Positions 21,713 through 33,284 of a DNA stretch of 64,000 nucleotides are shown here, in pieces. The notes under the pieces are model-generated. The model made no database searches. It was not told where the DNA came from and saw nothing but the letters and a program-made list of their open reading frames with translations. This DNA comes from Hemicordylus capensis (Eukaryota > Chordata > Lepidosauria > Squamata > Cordylidae). Numbering within the stretch: the first letter of the stretch is position 1; each line of letters opens with the position of its first letter. The stretch covers positions 335,524,750 through 335,588,749 of the forward strand of contig NC_069659.1 in NCBI RefSeq assembly GCF_027244095.1, in the 5' to 3' direction. Position numbers and translations under genes: made by a program.

Positions 21713-22022
21713 AACATAGGAACATAGGAAACTGCCATATACTGAGTCAGACCATTGGTCTATCTAGCTCAGTATTGTCTTCACAGACTGGCAGCGGCTT
21801 CTCCAAGGTTGCAGGTAGGAATCTCTCTCAGCCCTATCTTGGAGATGCTGCCAGGGAGGGAACTTGAAACCTTCTGCTCTTCCCAGAGCCACTCCATCCC
21901 TGAGGGGAATATCTTACAGTGCTCATACTTCTAGTCTCCCATTCATATGCAACCAGGGCAGACCCTGCTTAGCTAAGGGGACAAGTCATGCTTGCTACCA
22001 CAAGACCAGCTCTCCTCTCCCT
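21713..22022 (-). repeat. Composite 5S/tRNA-headed SINE, full length
   Basis: Minus strand order: GTCTTGTGGTAGCAAGCATG, then TTAGCTAAGCAGGGTCTGCC, CTGGTTGCATATGAATGGGA and GACTAG (5S box A, intermediate element and box C order), then a tRNA-like GAGTGGCTCTGGGAAGAGC unit, then the shared body and AGTTTCCTATGTTCC end. It is about 90 percent like the copy at 12,003 by eye. Confidence 0.85.
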
Positions 22023-22031
22023 CAACAACAA

Positions 22032-22032
<1 letters not shown>

Positions 22033-22063
<31 letters not shown>
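22033..22063. repeat. (TATG)n microsatellite
   Basis: About seven TATG units directly after the SINE 5' end. Confidence 0.93.
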
Positions 22064-22173
22064 TATATCAAGAAGAGGCATTTTAAATAGTTTGTATAAC
22101 ATGATCATGGCTTTAGATGAAAAACTGGCCTCCTATGAGACAAAATGAGGGGGAAGGTGTCAGAAAAGCAATA

Positions 22174-22658
22174 CAGTCATCCCTTGCCAACCACGGTTTT
22201 ACCAACCACAATTCTTAGTATATGTGAATGGAAAATTGTGACAGGTCTTGTCAACTGCGACCTGAGAATCCACAGTTGGTGAGGATTTTTAGTTATTGAG
22301 GGGGTTCAGCGATTTGGGGGATGCAGAGGTTTGATCTGCTCCTTCCTCTTTGTTGACCCTTGTTGCTGACTTTGCTGTCTCTTGCCAATTTAAAATGCCT
22401 TTGAGTGATTGTGGCGGGGGGTGGGTTTCAAACAACTTCCAGAGGTTTGACTGCTCATTCTTCTTGGTGGCTCTTGATGAAATTACAGGATTTTAAAGCA
22501 AATTTTTTTGGTATTTTTTCCTTTATCTTTAGGGTTTTTTTGTGGCCACAGTCCCCCTAACCCCATTTCCCATAGACTTTAATGCCTTGCCAACTGCAAA
22601 TTTGCCAACGGCAAGGTTTTGGAAGAACAGAACCCTAGAGGTTGGAGAGGGATAACTG
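22174..22658. mobile_element. Non-autonomous Tigger/pogo-like DNA element
   Basis: Inverted ends CAGTCATCCCTTGCCAACCA and GGTTGGAGAGGGATAACTG bound 485 bases, with TA on both outer sides (22,172-22,173 and 22,659-22,660). Ends of this kind with TA duplications are typical of pogo/Tigger members of the Tc1/mariner group. The interior has no transposase frame; inner repeats such as GCCAACTGCAAATTTGCCAA reinforce the near-palindromic build. Confidence 0.8.
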
Positions 22659-23084
22659 TACCTAATGATATACATGATCAAATTTGGGTTGGGCTCAGGG
22701 GCTGCAACAGGAAGGGAGGGCTAGGAAAGGGGCATGCAGTAATTCTCTCTTGCATTAGTGCCCTTCTAGATGCTGCCCAGAGACCACTTGCAGGCATACC
22801 ATGAGAACATCTAGCCAGGTTTTCAAACAATCCCAATGTACTTAGGCCTAGTTCATATGTGCATGCTCATCACTGCAATATTAAGGGACACCTTGTATGT
22901 GTACATGGGCCACTACTGATCTAATAGCAGCCAGAACTTTCACAATACCACAAAATCAATGTTTTTCAATGGAGCCAGTTCACATATTCAGTAGCTAGTA
23001 GCCAATACAGTAATTAGTTTGTAGAGAAACCAATGACATAACAGGTATGTGCAAGGTAAATTAACAATTTTACTTCCAGAGCAT

Positions 23085-24320
23085 ACACGTTTTTGATACT
23101 ATCGACCATGGTATCCTTCTGGATCACCTGAGGGATTTGGGGATAGGAGGCACTGTTTTACAGTGGTTCCTCTCCTACATCTGGGGTAGATTTCAGATGG
23201 TGGCGCTTGGTGACAGTTGCTCTTCAAAACAGGAGCTGCTATATGGAGTCTCTCAGGGCTCCATTCTGCCACCAATGCTGTTTAACATGTACATGAAACC
23301 ACTGAGTGAGGTCATCAGGGGATTTAATGCTGGGTTTTATCAATATGCTGACAACACCCAAATCTGTTTCTCCTTATCAATACAGGAAATGGCATTAGCC
23401 CGTTAAATGCCTACCTATAGACAGTAATGGGCTGAGTGAGGGATAATAAACTGAAATTGAATACAACAGTGACATTGTTCAGGGTCATAATCTGCAAGAC
23501 GAGTTAGAATTTCCTGTTCTGGACAGGTTTACACTCCCCCAGAAAGAACAGCTTCTTAGCTTGGAAGTGCTCTTGGATCAGGGTCTCACCCTGGTGTCTC
23601 AGGAGTGCTTTTAACCAGCTGTGATTGATTCAATGACTTCCCCCATTCCTTGAGAATGACCTGAAAACCGTGATGCACCAGCTTCCAACTGGAAACCAAC
23701 TTCCAGGTTGGATTACTGCAATGTGCTCTGTGTGGGGCTGCCTTTGTGCATAGTTCAGAAACTTCAATTCAAAATGCAGCAGCCAGATTGGTCTCTGGGA
23801 TATCCCAGAGAGACCACATTATGCCTGTTATTAAACAGTTGCACTGGCTGCTGATATGTTTCTGGGCAAAGTACAAAGAGCTGGTTATTACCTTTAAAGC
23901 CCTAAATGGCTTAGGTCCAGGTTATCTGAGAAAGTGCCTTTCTCTAAAAGATCCCCAGCACTCATTGAGATCATCAGGAGGGATCCATCTTCAGGTGCCA
24001 CCAGTACATCTGGTGGCAACCTGGGATTGGGCCTTCTCAGTTGCTGCCCCTAGGTTTTGGATCATGCTCCCCATGGATATAAGAGGTCTGTCTTCCTTGG
24101 AGGCCTCCCGGAAAGCCTGAAATCTCTTCATCCTGGCTTTTAATGGTATCTAATTTTAACCTTAATTTTTAATGATATTTAATATGGTTTAGATGTTTTT
24201 TGGTTTTATTTTATTCTGTGTTTATTTTATTGTAACCTCCCCTGAGCCACTTCAGGGAGGGCAGGATATAAATTGAATGAATAAATGAATGAATTGAAGG
24301 GATGAATAAATAAAACATCT
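23085..24320 (+). mobile_element. L2/CR1-type LINE remnant, 5'-truncated
   Basis: Translation gives DTIDHGILLDHLRDLGIGG, then YGVSQGSILPPMLFNMY and YQYADNTQICFSLS (the reverse-transcriptase motif normally YADD, here YADN), and downstream IQNAAARLVSG, HWLLICFWAKYKEL and LNGLGPGYL, the C-terminal block of L2/CR1 ORF2. Frame breaks separate these parts. The 3' end has CCTCCCCTGAGCCACTTC, GGATATAAATTG and a (TGAA)n tail. The catalytic change and the frame breaks show it is inactive. Confidence 0.88.
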
Positions 24321-24324
24321 TTTG

Positions 24325-25570
24325 ATTCTGAATGTCAAGATTCTAATGATAATTAATCTCATATTTCTGAAATAAATGCCCCCATCTGGTGAAGGGCCAA
24401 AGAGACCCTTTTACACACAGCAGTGTGTGTTATACACACCTTCCCATATGCTTTAACATGGGATGGATGTTTAAGGAGGACATCTGTGTATAAATTGTAC
24501 CCATAAGCTAAGAGTTCATTATAAAAGCAATCAATTAATCTTAGGTCTTATCTTAAGCCCAGACTTGATGCAAGGCCAGCACAGATGGAAACAAAATATA
24601 TTCTTGGTCACCTGTAATGAAAGAGCAGCCCATGTTTACACAATGCTCTATTTAACTTCTAACTAACAATACGGCACATGGAAGTGAATAGGCTTCTGCC
24701 CTTGAAGGAGCCTTTTGACAGTCTTTGCTGAAAAATGTCTTTTCTTCCACTTGTCAGCTGTGTTGCATCATTCTCTTCAGGAACTGTGACAGCCCCAAGA
24801 ACATGCACATCAAAATAATGACACACAATCTCTAGTTAACAGGATCAAGATCAGACATGTCTGATTGCCTTTTTATTACAAATAAAAATACACTAAAATC
24901 AATGTAATTACAGAAGGGAGAAACTTCTGCTCAACATAGCACTGAAGATTCCTAACTTATCTATTAAGATTCCTGCTGTAATCCCAGATAATTTCTTGGA
25001 ACAGAATCAGAGGGTTGCACCACTGACAAACAACCAAGGAAAAAGATACAGAAAACATGAAAACAACTATATTCTGGCATTCTGGTTAGAAGCGTTTGAT
25101 TAACACATGAAAAGATCCAACACAATTTGTCTTACTGTTTGAACACCGTCTTGGAAATGTGCAGATAAAGACAGAGACCTTAGGGAAGGAGGAAGCAAGA
25201 AGAGAGAAGCAAAATTAGCAGACTTTAGCTTGTTCATTCCTTTCATTGTCATGCTCTGCTTGTTCAAAGTTGCTCATAAAAAGCACAATATGAAACTGCA
25301 GTGGGCTTGTGAACTGATGGTATAAGATAACGACGTTGGATCGCATTTAAACACCCAAAGCAAAAGCTCCATGGTCAACAGAACAGAAATCTTGTGAAAC
25401 AAGGCAATGTATATACTTTGTATGTTAAAAATTACTTAAGCCGTTACTTAAGATGAAGAACTCGCAGATGAAGAACTTGAAAAAATTACTTAAGATGAAG
25501 AACTTTCAGCTTGCAGATTTACTATAGGCAAGTGTAGTGAATACTATTCCAGGGGTTTTAAAAAGTTAGG
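24325..25570. other. No feature recognised
   Basis: AT-rich unique-looking DNA with no coding frame and no repeat family that I can name. A short local duplication (ACTTAAGATGAAGAAC twice at about 25,448-25,506) is the only structure seen. Confidence 0.6.
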
Positions 25571-25583
25571 AGTGTGTGGAATA

Positions 25584-25896
25584 GGGATGTGCATAAATCG
25601 AGGTTCATGCACAGGTTTGGCAGTGCCGGGAGGGGGGAGTGGCAAGTGGAATCGTTAAAAAGGAGTGCATGTGTGGACGCCATACATGCACGGAAGCCAT
25701 GTGCATGCTGGTGCCATGCGGGGGTTCTTGGGAGCATCACAGTAGCAGGAAGTTGCATGGGGTGAGGGAGAGCAGGTAAGGACCTGATCTCCTCCTTTTA
25801 AAAGATCAGATTCACTGCTCCTCCCTCCCACAGTGGCACAAAACTAGGTCAGACCTTGTCTAAATTTGTGAACAAACCTCGGTTCGTGCACATCCC
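25584..25896. mobile_element. MITE with GGGATGTGCA ends and TA duplications
   Basis: Ends GGGATGTGCATAAATCGAGG and CCTCGGTTCGTGCACATCCC are inverted copies over about 20 bases; TA flanks both sides. The interior is GC-richer than its surroundings and holds CATGCACGGAAGCC-type repeats. A relative with the same ends is at 32,251-32,609. No coding content. Confidence 0.75.
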
Positions 25897-26254
25897 TAGT
25901 ATGAAAGAATTGATAGTGGCCCACATTATGTGAAATGCAATGTTGGCATTTCTGATTGGCTGGTACTGCTGGACATGCGGAAGCCATCCTGTGGCGTTGC
26001 GCATGAGTGCAGTTTTGCAACTATTTAAAACAGCATGCTCACATTTGGGCAGTAGTATTTTCATTGAAAACAACCACTGTGCAAATGTGAGCATGCTGTT
26101 TTTAGTTAAGCAACCACATTTCTACCCGAACACCACTGGGGCTGGCTTCTGTGTGTGCAGCAGTGTCAGCTAATCAGGAATGAAGGCATTGTTTTGCACA
26201 TCATGTGGGTCAGTATTCAAAAGAAGATACATAGGCTCATAGCAGGATTTCTAA

Positions 26255-27136
26255 AGCCTACTTTCCAGTAGGCTTATGAGATCACCCGGCATTCTGTGTG
26301 TGTGCCCCCCCACCCCCATCAACGTTCCAACGCCTAGATCAATATGAACCAAATTGGGTACAATTGTAGGGACACATAGGGACACCTCAACAGCGTAGTT
26401 TGTGATAATATCATCCACCCCAGTCCAAGATGGCAGACACATAAACCTTTGAAGTGCAAGTGGGCTAACTTGTGAACTACCTAACCAATTTGAACCAAAT
26501 TTGCTACAGCTGCAGACACACATAGGGATGCCCAAATGGTGTGGTCTGTGATGATGTCATCCACTCTAATTCAAGATGGCAGCCATCTGAACATCTGAGG
26601 TGCAAGCAGGCTAATTTGTGTGGACTGCCTAACCAATTTAAACCATATTAGGTACAGTTGCAGAGTGACACACAGGGACACCTCAATGGCCTAGTTTGTG
26701 ATTATGTCAACCATACCAATTCAAGATGGTGGATGTGTAAACTTTTGAGGTGCAAGTGAGTTAACATGAACCGCTTAACTGATTTGAACCAAATTTGCTA
26801 CAGCTGTAGGGACACCTCAATGGCGTAGATTGTGATGATGTCATCCAACCCAGTTCAAGATGGCGGACAAGTAAACTTTTGAGGTGCAAGTGCACTAACT
26901 CGAGGACTGTGTAACCAATTTGAACCAAATTTGGTACAGTTGTAGTGAGCGACACGCAGGGACACCTCAATGGTGTAGTTTGTAATGATGTCATCCACCC
27001 CAATCCAAGATGGCAGATGCATGAACATTGGAGGTGCAAGAGATCTAACTTGTGGACCTTGATTTTAACTGAATTTAGTCCAGTTGTAGAGACAGTGAAA
27101 GGAAAGCAGGCTGATTAGTTTTTACTAGAACAACTT
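26255..27136 (-). mobile_element. Tandem-unit element, five-unit copy
   Basis: Read on the minus strand it starts AAGTTGTTCTAGTAAAAAC and ends in the hairpin GCCTACTGGAAAGTAGGC. Between these lie five units whose TCATCCACCC-like landmarks fall at about 26,408, 26,549, 26,700, 26,832 and 26,983, that is 132-151 bases apart. Most units carry TCAAGATGGCRGA-like sequence, close to the YY1 consensus, beside GATGATGTCATC. Coding potential is nil. I cannot assign it to a superfamily: there is a terminal hairpin and no visible target duplication, which recalls rolling-circle elements, but the expected TC...CTRR termini are not clear. Confidence 0.75.
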
Positions 27137-27139
27137 ATT

Positions 27140-28055
27140 TTAATTTACATATTCCAGTCCAACATCCATATTAGATCCAATCTAAAATCAACAGTATGAT
27201 GGTTCATCATTCTTTCAGATGACACACTATTTGTCACCCCATGAAAACCAAAGGCTATATTTTCATGTTAAACACAGAGCAGTGTTTGCAAGCCATACCC
27301 ACTACAGCTGTTCCAGATTTTCATCTGATGAAGATGAGCACCTTCTAAGTTGCTTTATTTGATGATGAAATCAAGTATTCCATAGACTGAATCTCTTTAT
27401 ATAAATGATTAAATTACTCATATCCCCCTCCCCACAATTAAGCACCTCAATTCACTGATATTCTCCAAAGTACTCACTCTTCTGAAATGTCAAGCAAAGG
27501 TAAGAAAAACAAACTGCTGAAATCAGTAGCAATTGCAAGTATACACCTGCTAATAAGTCAGGCATATGAGAAAGTATTGTAACAGACAAGCACTTCTATT
27601 GTTAATTTGTCCTGATTTTCTGGCTGTCATGTCATCCCACCACAGTCCTATGCTTTGGGATGTTCATTACTCTTGCATATAAACTGAACTACCCAATCTT
27701 GAGGTTATAAAGCCCAGAGGATTGTCTGTTAAGTGACTTTAGGTTCACAGATCTGAATGCAGAATTTATTACACTGGATCATCAATGAATCTTGCAAATT
27801 TGACTGTCTCAAGATCAATGCTATGAAGACCTGGATATACTAAATAAGGGACATCTTTCACATAAATTTCTCAGAATTGGTGTTCTTGCTTGCAGAACAA
27901 GTGATTCTGCACCATTACACAGATTTGGAGCCAAATAATTATACTTTCCATGTCCAGATTACTCACAAGTCATCTCAGATGACAAACAAGGATTCAGACC
28001 TTTCTCTCAATATAGGCTGAACTGTGATATGGCAATCTATGGTTCAAATGACAAT
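27140..28055. other. No feature recognised
   Basis: AT-rich unique-looking DNA, no coding frame, no recognisable repeat. Confidence 0.6.
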
Positions 28056-28056
28056 G

Positions 28057-28410
28057 TGCTAGGGATGTGCTGAAACATGATTCGGCATCCGAATCACAGC
28101 ACAATCCCTTTAAAACTGAGGGCTTCTACAGACTCTTCAACACGAAGAGCAGGTCCATACTTCCTCCTCCACTCACCACCACTTTCATTATCACAGCACT
28201 CCCTCCAACTTTGCATGCTAGTGAGGCATTGTGTGTGTTACACCTGCATGCGCATGGGCTCCACACATGTGCAGAGGCCATTTGTGTGGTCAGCAACCAT
28301 ACTGTATAAAGAAATGTATAAAGATGGAGGGGAGGCTTGTTTTGTCCAGGGGGTGGGAGTGGGTAATAAGCTCATTAGGTTCAGGGTCCAAAATTACCTA
28401 GCTGCACCCC
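28057..28410. repeat. Decayed MITE sequence, composite
   Basis: Begins TAGGGATGTGCTGAAACATG, like the left end of the MITE at 25,584, but has no matching right end. It runs instead into CCAAAATTACCTAGCTGCAC and CCCTG, which resembles a hAT-type right end also seen at 44,850-44,890. Likely two overlapping relics. Confidence 0.4.
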
Positions 28411-28414
28411 TGCA

Positions 28415-31310
28415 GGAGTTACTCTAAAGTACTATTAAATTTCCATAGGACTTCAATCAAGCAATTTAATGAGTATGTCAATCAACTTGCTGAGGCATTA
28501 GTAACTGAGGTTGGCCTTAATCCAGCTATCATATTATCTTAATTTCCAGTCAGAATGCAATGTATACATCTAAAATACATACACTTATATAAAACTAGGT
28601 TTTGCAGGCTGTCATTGACCAAGCAGAGTCATTTTGCATAGATTATACTTATAGGCAAGTTCAAGAAATGAAATATGTCAGAATGTTTTTATGAAAGGGA
28701 AAAGGGAAGTAAAAGAAGAGTTTTACATTTGTAGCATTTCAACTTCAAACATTGTTTATTTTATTGAATCACCATACATAGTAAATTTGAAGCCTAGAAA
28801 ATGTGAATTTGAAAAAAGTCTTCAGCTTCTTTTGGGCATAAGATTGTTTTTGAATTATTGACCTGTTTGAGTGTTAAAATCTGTTAAGAACACCCCACAA
28901 AAAATTAAGCCTTTCAGCCAGCAAATTACGATGTAAAAGGTAGGGCACTCAGCTAATTTAAGTGCCAGGACTATATATGCAAAATTTGGTACCTGTAGGT
29001 AGCCAGGAAATATTACTTCATGGGGGGGGGGTGCATGCAAGTTAAAGCTATATAACAATGTGCTTCTGTGAGATTAATCAAGACTCATCTGTTTTTGAGA
29101 AGGCATAATAATGTTACTGGAACTCTCTTCCCAAGATTTCCATAATTTTAAAAGAAATTGCACTAGCAAATACAGTACATGAAGATTTAGAGTGTCATAT
29201 TGATAACAGAATTGTAAAATATTTTAAAGGATTAAATCCATATTCCACTATAAAGGTTTGTTTATTGCATTTTCAATCATTCAAGTGAGTTCTGAGATAG
29301 TATCTGGGTTTTATTTTGGCTTCACATGAATGTATATTGCCATCTGCTGTTGGAAGAAAGTCATGGTTTTTAGCCAAAACATATCATCCTGCTTATTCAA
29401 AACAATATTCCATATGTCTGTCAGTGACTTATTTCCTCATTTAAGTAGCGCTTCTGAAGTGAAGGCAGGCTATCTGAAGTATTTGCAGCATACTCTTGCA
29501 CAATTACAGCCATCTGTTGAGGCTTTACCATACTAGTGCAGGTGAATCAACTCTGTCATTTTTGACACCTCCCTCCTTCCCCAGGAAATCCAGTGCCACT
29601 CCAAAAAAAAAATATGTCCTTGAGATAATGCAGCTCTTGGAGATGTATTTTTGGGTGACACAGAGGGCTTCCTGAGGAAGGGGAGGGCAGCAAAAATGTC
29701 TGTTTCTCTGCTGCATTGGGTGTAGCTAATTGGGAAGTTCTGTTAGGCTGCACTCTCTGCATGTCAGCCATTGATTGGAAACGTCTCTCAACCGTCACCC
29801 AAGAGTCATTCCTCAATCCTGCTGCCTGGGGTCCCTTAAGCAAGAGATGCTGGTGATTGAACCCAGGAGCTTCCTGCACACAACATGTGCTCTGTCCTTG
29901 AACTGTGTCTTTTTCTCACACTGTTAACTGGACCTCGTCATAGAGCTAGTTCAAATAAAATGCATCAACCCAAGCAAAGTTTGTTCATCGGTTACATGAA
30001 AGAGCACCTGTGATAGCTGATTATATCATGCAGTGTTGCTGTATATTTAGATACAGACAAGCCTAAACCTACATGGTTGGTATTTACTTAAACACAATGG
30101 CCTTGTCGCAAGTTCTTTGTTGTTACTTTTATCTAATAAATCAGCAACTTTGCAAACAAATTGAACAACCAATAGCCCAAGTCTCTGCATGCTTACCCAG
30201 GGGCAAGTTCAGATGAAGACAGCAGAGATTGCTTCCAAGTCAGCAATGCTAATTACAGCTACCAATATAGCAAATAGCCATCCGATTACTTCATCACACA
30301 GTTAGGTCAATTTCCAGCTCACAGTGATGCCGAGAAGCTATCCACTACCCCTTTGTGTGCCAAAATCAAATGGCTGCTCTGGCATACAGCTGCTCATTAT
30401 AGGCCATTTATTATAGACTTCCAAGATAACATGCCAGTGCCTTCAGAAATCTCACATTTACTTAACATATTTTTTAATACTACCCCAAAATGACATCTAC
30501 CCATTGTTCTCGAATGGGTCGGATAAGCACAGTTAGGGCAGGGGAGCACTTTGGCTATTTGCCAAGGGTTGGGACAAGCTAAAGGAGTTACTATTTATTT
30601 GTATTGGCCTCCAGGTTACTTCCCAGAAACCAAAGCTCAGTATGGAAAGTGCTGCTGAATTCTTCAGCAGCCTGTCTGTAGCCAATGCTTTGCATAAAGT
30701 TGTGCATACTTCCACCACTAGCAGTGGATGGCTCAGTGGGACCATGAGAAGCAGCTTCAGCTCCAAGACCCAAATGCTGGACTGTTCTAGTCTCACCCAC
30801 CAGTCACCAAACATTTTAAAAGTTACTCTGCACAAGTGGGGCACATCAAGTTGTTCACGTCACACTATGCTAGTTTGGTTGTAGCCTTGCCTACACATTA
30901 TTGCAGCACACAGTAGGCAGGCCCTTACAAAGTACACATAACTGTGTCAATAGAGCATATCCCCCACCTATCTTTTGAAGGCTATGTGTATTTGCAAACC
31001 CAATGCTGCATGACCAGCATGGTGCAGTCTGAATAAAGAACTCCTCTGCAAGTGTAAACTTCTATGCATCTTGTGTTACTTTTTTGCAAGCACTACAGAA
31101 GGGAAGTTTTTAGTATGAGTATTCTATTATAGCAAGAAGCTGAAATCCAACTACTACTTCAGTTTGGAAACTGAACACCATAAAGGACCCAGAGCTGCAT
31201 TCATATATTCCTGGGGTGGCTTAGAAAAAAGCCAGCCGATGCACAGCTTAGAAAACCCATGTCAAGAACAAAAGAGAAACAGCTTAACTGTTCCTGAGTA
31301 GCCCACTTCC
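28415..31310. other. Gene-less AT-rich stretch
   Basis: No ORF has a recognisable domain; the longest (about 100 codons) are antisense or out of frame with each other. A poly-G run at about 29,022-29,032 and scattered palindromic-repeat relics are the only marks. I see no repeat family that I can name with confidence. Confidence 0.5.
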
Positions 31311-31317
31311 ACTAGAT

Positions 31318-31455
31318 CAGGCCTGCTCAACTTAGGCCACCCCCAGCTGGTTTTGGACTACAACTCCCATAATCCATTGCCACAGGGGCCAATAGCCAGG
31401 GATTATGGGAACTGTAGGCCAACATCTGCAGGAGGGCCAAGGTTGAGCAGCCCTG
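31318..31455. mobile_element. Palindromic hAT-like MITE
   Basis: Ends CAGGCCTGCTCAACTTAGGC and CCAAGGTTGAGCAGCCCTG are inverted copies, and the interior ACTACAACTCCCATAATCC is mirrored by GGATTATGGGAACTGTAGG. Flanking 8-mers (CACTAGAT and AGGTATAT) agree only in part, so the target duplication is decayed. It belongs to the group of palindromic elements represented better at 38,079. Confidence 0.7.
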
Positions 31456-32250
31456 AGGTATATGTTGTTCAGCCATTACATGAAACAAGTCTTGCAGAAG
31501 CAGCTATTACATATTCAGAGATGTTCCACTTTGTTCAGCTGTATTGAATGTGACAGGGCTGTATTCAAAATACAAGCTGTAACACTGCAGGTGCTTATGG
31601 CGTAATTGACATAATACATGAACACTGCTGTGTTGTATTTACACTATTGTAAGGATCTTTTTAAGGCTGCAAACCACTTTTGAAATCAATACCACATTGA
31701 TTTAAGAAGTATTTAAGTAAAATAAAAGATTGATACTGCTCTCCACATGGATATTGCATTTAATTTCTTAACAATGTTTAACCTTTAAGATTTATATACA
31801 AGCTGAATGACAAAGGGCTGAAAATGAGGTTTCTTTTCTCTTTACAAAATGGTTGGAGGGGAATCAATGACATTTTTAAGCTTCTCTGTGCAATTGTGAA
31901 GGTTGGATGCTTGTAAGCAAGACACAAGGTCCATCTGGGGTTTAATTGAAAACTTTATTGAAGACAATGCGGTGCACATCATCCAGCCCTGCAGTGCCTG
32001 GTGCTCACTCACATCCCACTGTCATCTCTACTTCTGTCACAAACAAGTCCTGCAAGTTCTTGAGCCAGAGTCTCACTATTATTCTTTAAACTGCCTACTT
32101 TTCACTAAGACAGCCAAAGGAAACAAAGCATTTAAGGATCCGAGAAAAGTGTGTCAGGTATCTGCAAACACTCCAGGGTGCCTAACCTGTTTGCATTCAC
32201 ACCTCAGCTTGTTCCTTGGCAAGCAGTGGTAACTAGACTAGCAGAGACTA

Positions 32251-32609
32251 GAGATGTGCACAAGCTGGTGCAGCGCCTCCTTTGGGAAGTGCCAAACTGG
32301 CTCAGGTGTGTGCTAGCGGTCAAACCAGCTCGGCAAGGTGAAGAGCGGTTCCCTTAAAAAGCAGGCAAGCGCTCGAAAAGGTCACGTGAGGCTGCAACAC
32401 TGTTCCCTGCAGCCTCTGAGGCATGTGTGCGCCAACAGCCCGCAAAGGCTGCAGGGAAGAGTGCCACAGCTACACGCGACCTTTCTGAGAGCAGCACTGC
32501 CAGAAAAGCAGCAAGGTGGGGATGAGCAATTAAGGAGCTCCCTACCTGCTTTCTAAGGGAACCACTCACTGCCCTGCCGACTGCTGCACAAACACCTCAT
32601 GTACATCCC
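32251..32609. mobile_element. MITE with GAGATGTGCA ends and TA duplications
   Basis: Left end GAGATGTGCACAAGC and right end CTCATGTACATCCC with TA outside both (32,249-32,250 and 32,610-32,611). Inner inverted parts include GGTTCCCTTAAAAAGCAGG and TTCTAAGGGAACC. It is a relative of the element at 25,584-25,896. Open frames within it are chance. Confidence 0.65.
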
Positions 32610-33052
32610 TAGGCGGAAAACCAATATAGAGGCAGATTTAAGCTTACATGTTACCCCAGCAAATATGGCTTCTTAAATCCACATTTGTTAGTGCAACAAC
32701 ATGGGAACAAATAACTGCTGAAAATAAATGGCAGGTTTTTAGGACAGTTAATCCTTCCCTCGCCTGACTGCCCCCTAGAACTCCTCCCCCAACAGGTCTC
32801 ATTTCCATTCCCACAGCAAGTGGTGGTGTAGAATAAGCAAAAGAAAGATAGCGAACAGTTGTTGAGAGCTGATGGAAGGGAGAGACCCTTCCACCCAGTT
32901 ATCTCTAGCAAATGCCCTCTTATATTACCCCGCTTCTTCAGATGTATTTGCCTTGAAATGCTTTGGAAACCTCTTGTTTTACCTGTTATGAAGTTCCATC
33001 CTGGGCAAAACATTCCCCCCCCCCTTTCACCTTCAATGCCCCAGAGCCACCT

Positions 33053-33280
33053 AAGGGCACAGTGGGGAAGCAACCTGCCTAGAGAGCAGGAGGCTGTTGG
33101 TTCAAATCCCCGCTGGTGTGTTTCCCAAAATATGGGAAACTCCTATATTGGGCAGCAGCGATATAGGATGGTGCTGAAAAGCACCATCTCATACTGTGCG
33201 GGAGAAGGCAATGGTAAACCACTCCAAGAAAGCCACATGGCTCTGTGGTCACCAGGAGTTGACACCGACTCAATGGGACC
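33053..33280 (+). repeat. Sauria SINE, nearly full length
   Basis: tRNA-like head with GGGCACAGTGGGGAAGCAAC and B box TTGGTTCAAATCCCCGC, a body GGGCAGCAGCGATATAGG and CTCATACTGTGCGGGAGAAG, and the BovB-like tail GGAGTTGACACCGACTCAAT. It matches the copy at 17,003 in opposite orientation. Confidence 0.88.
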
Positions 33281-33284
33281 ACCT

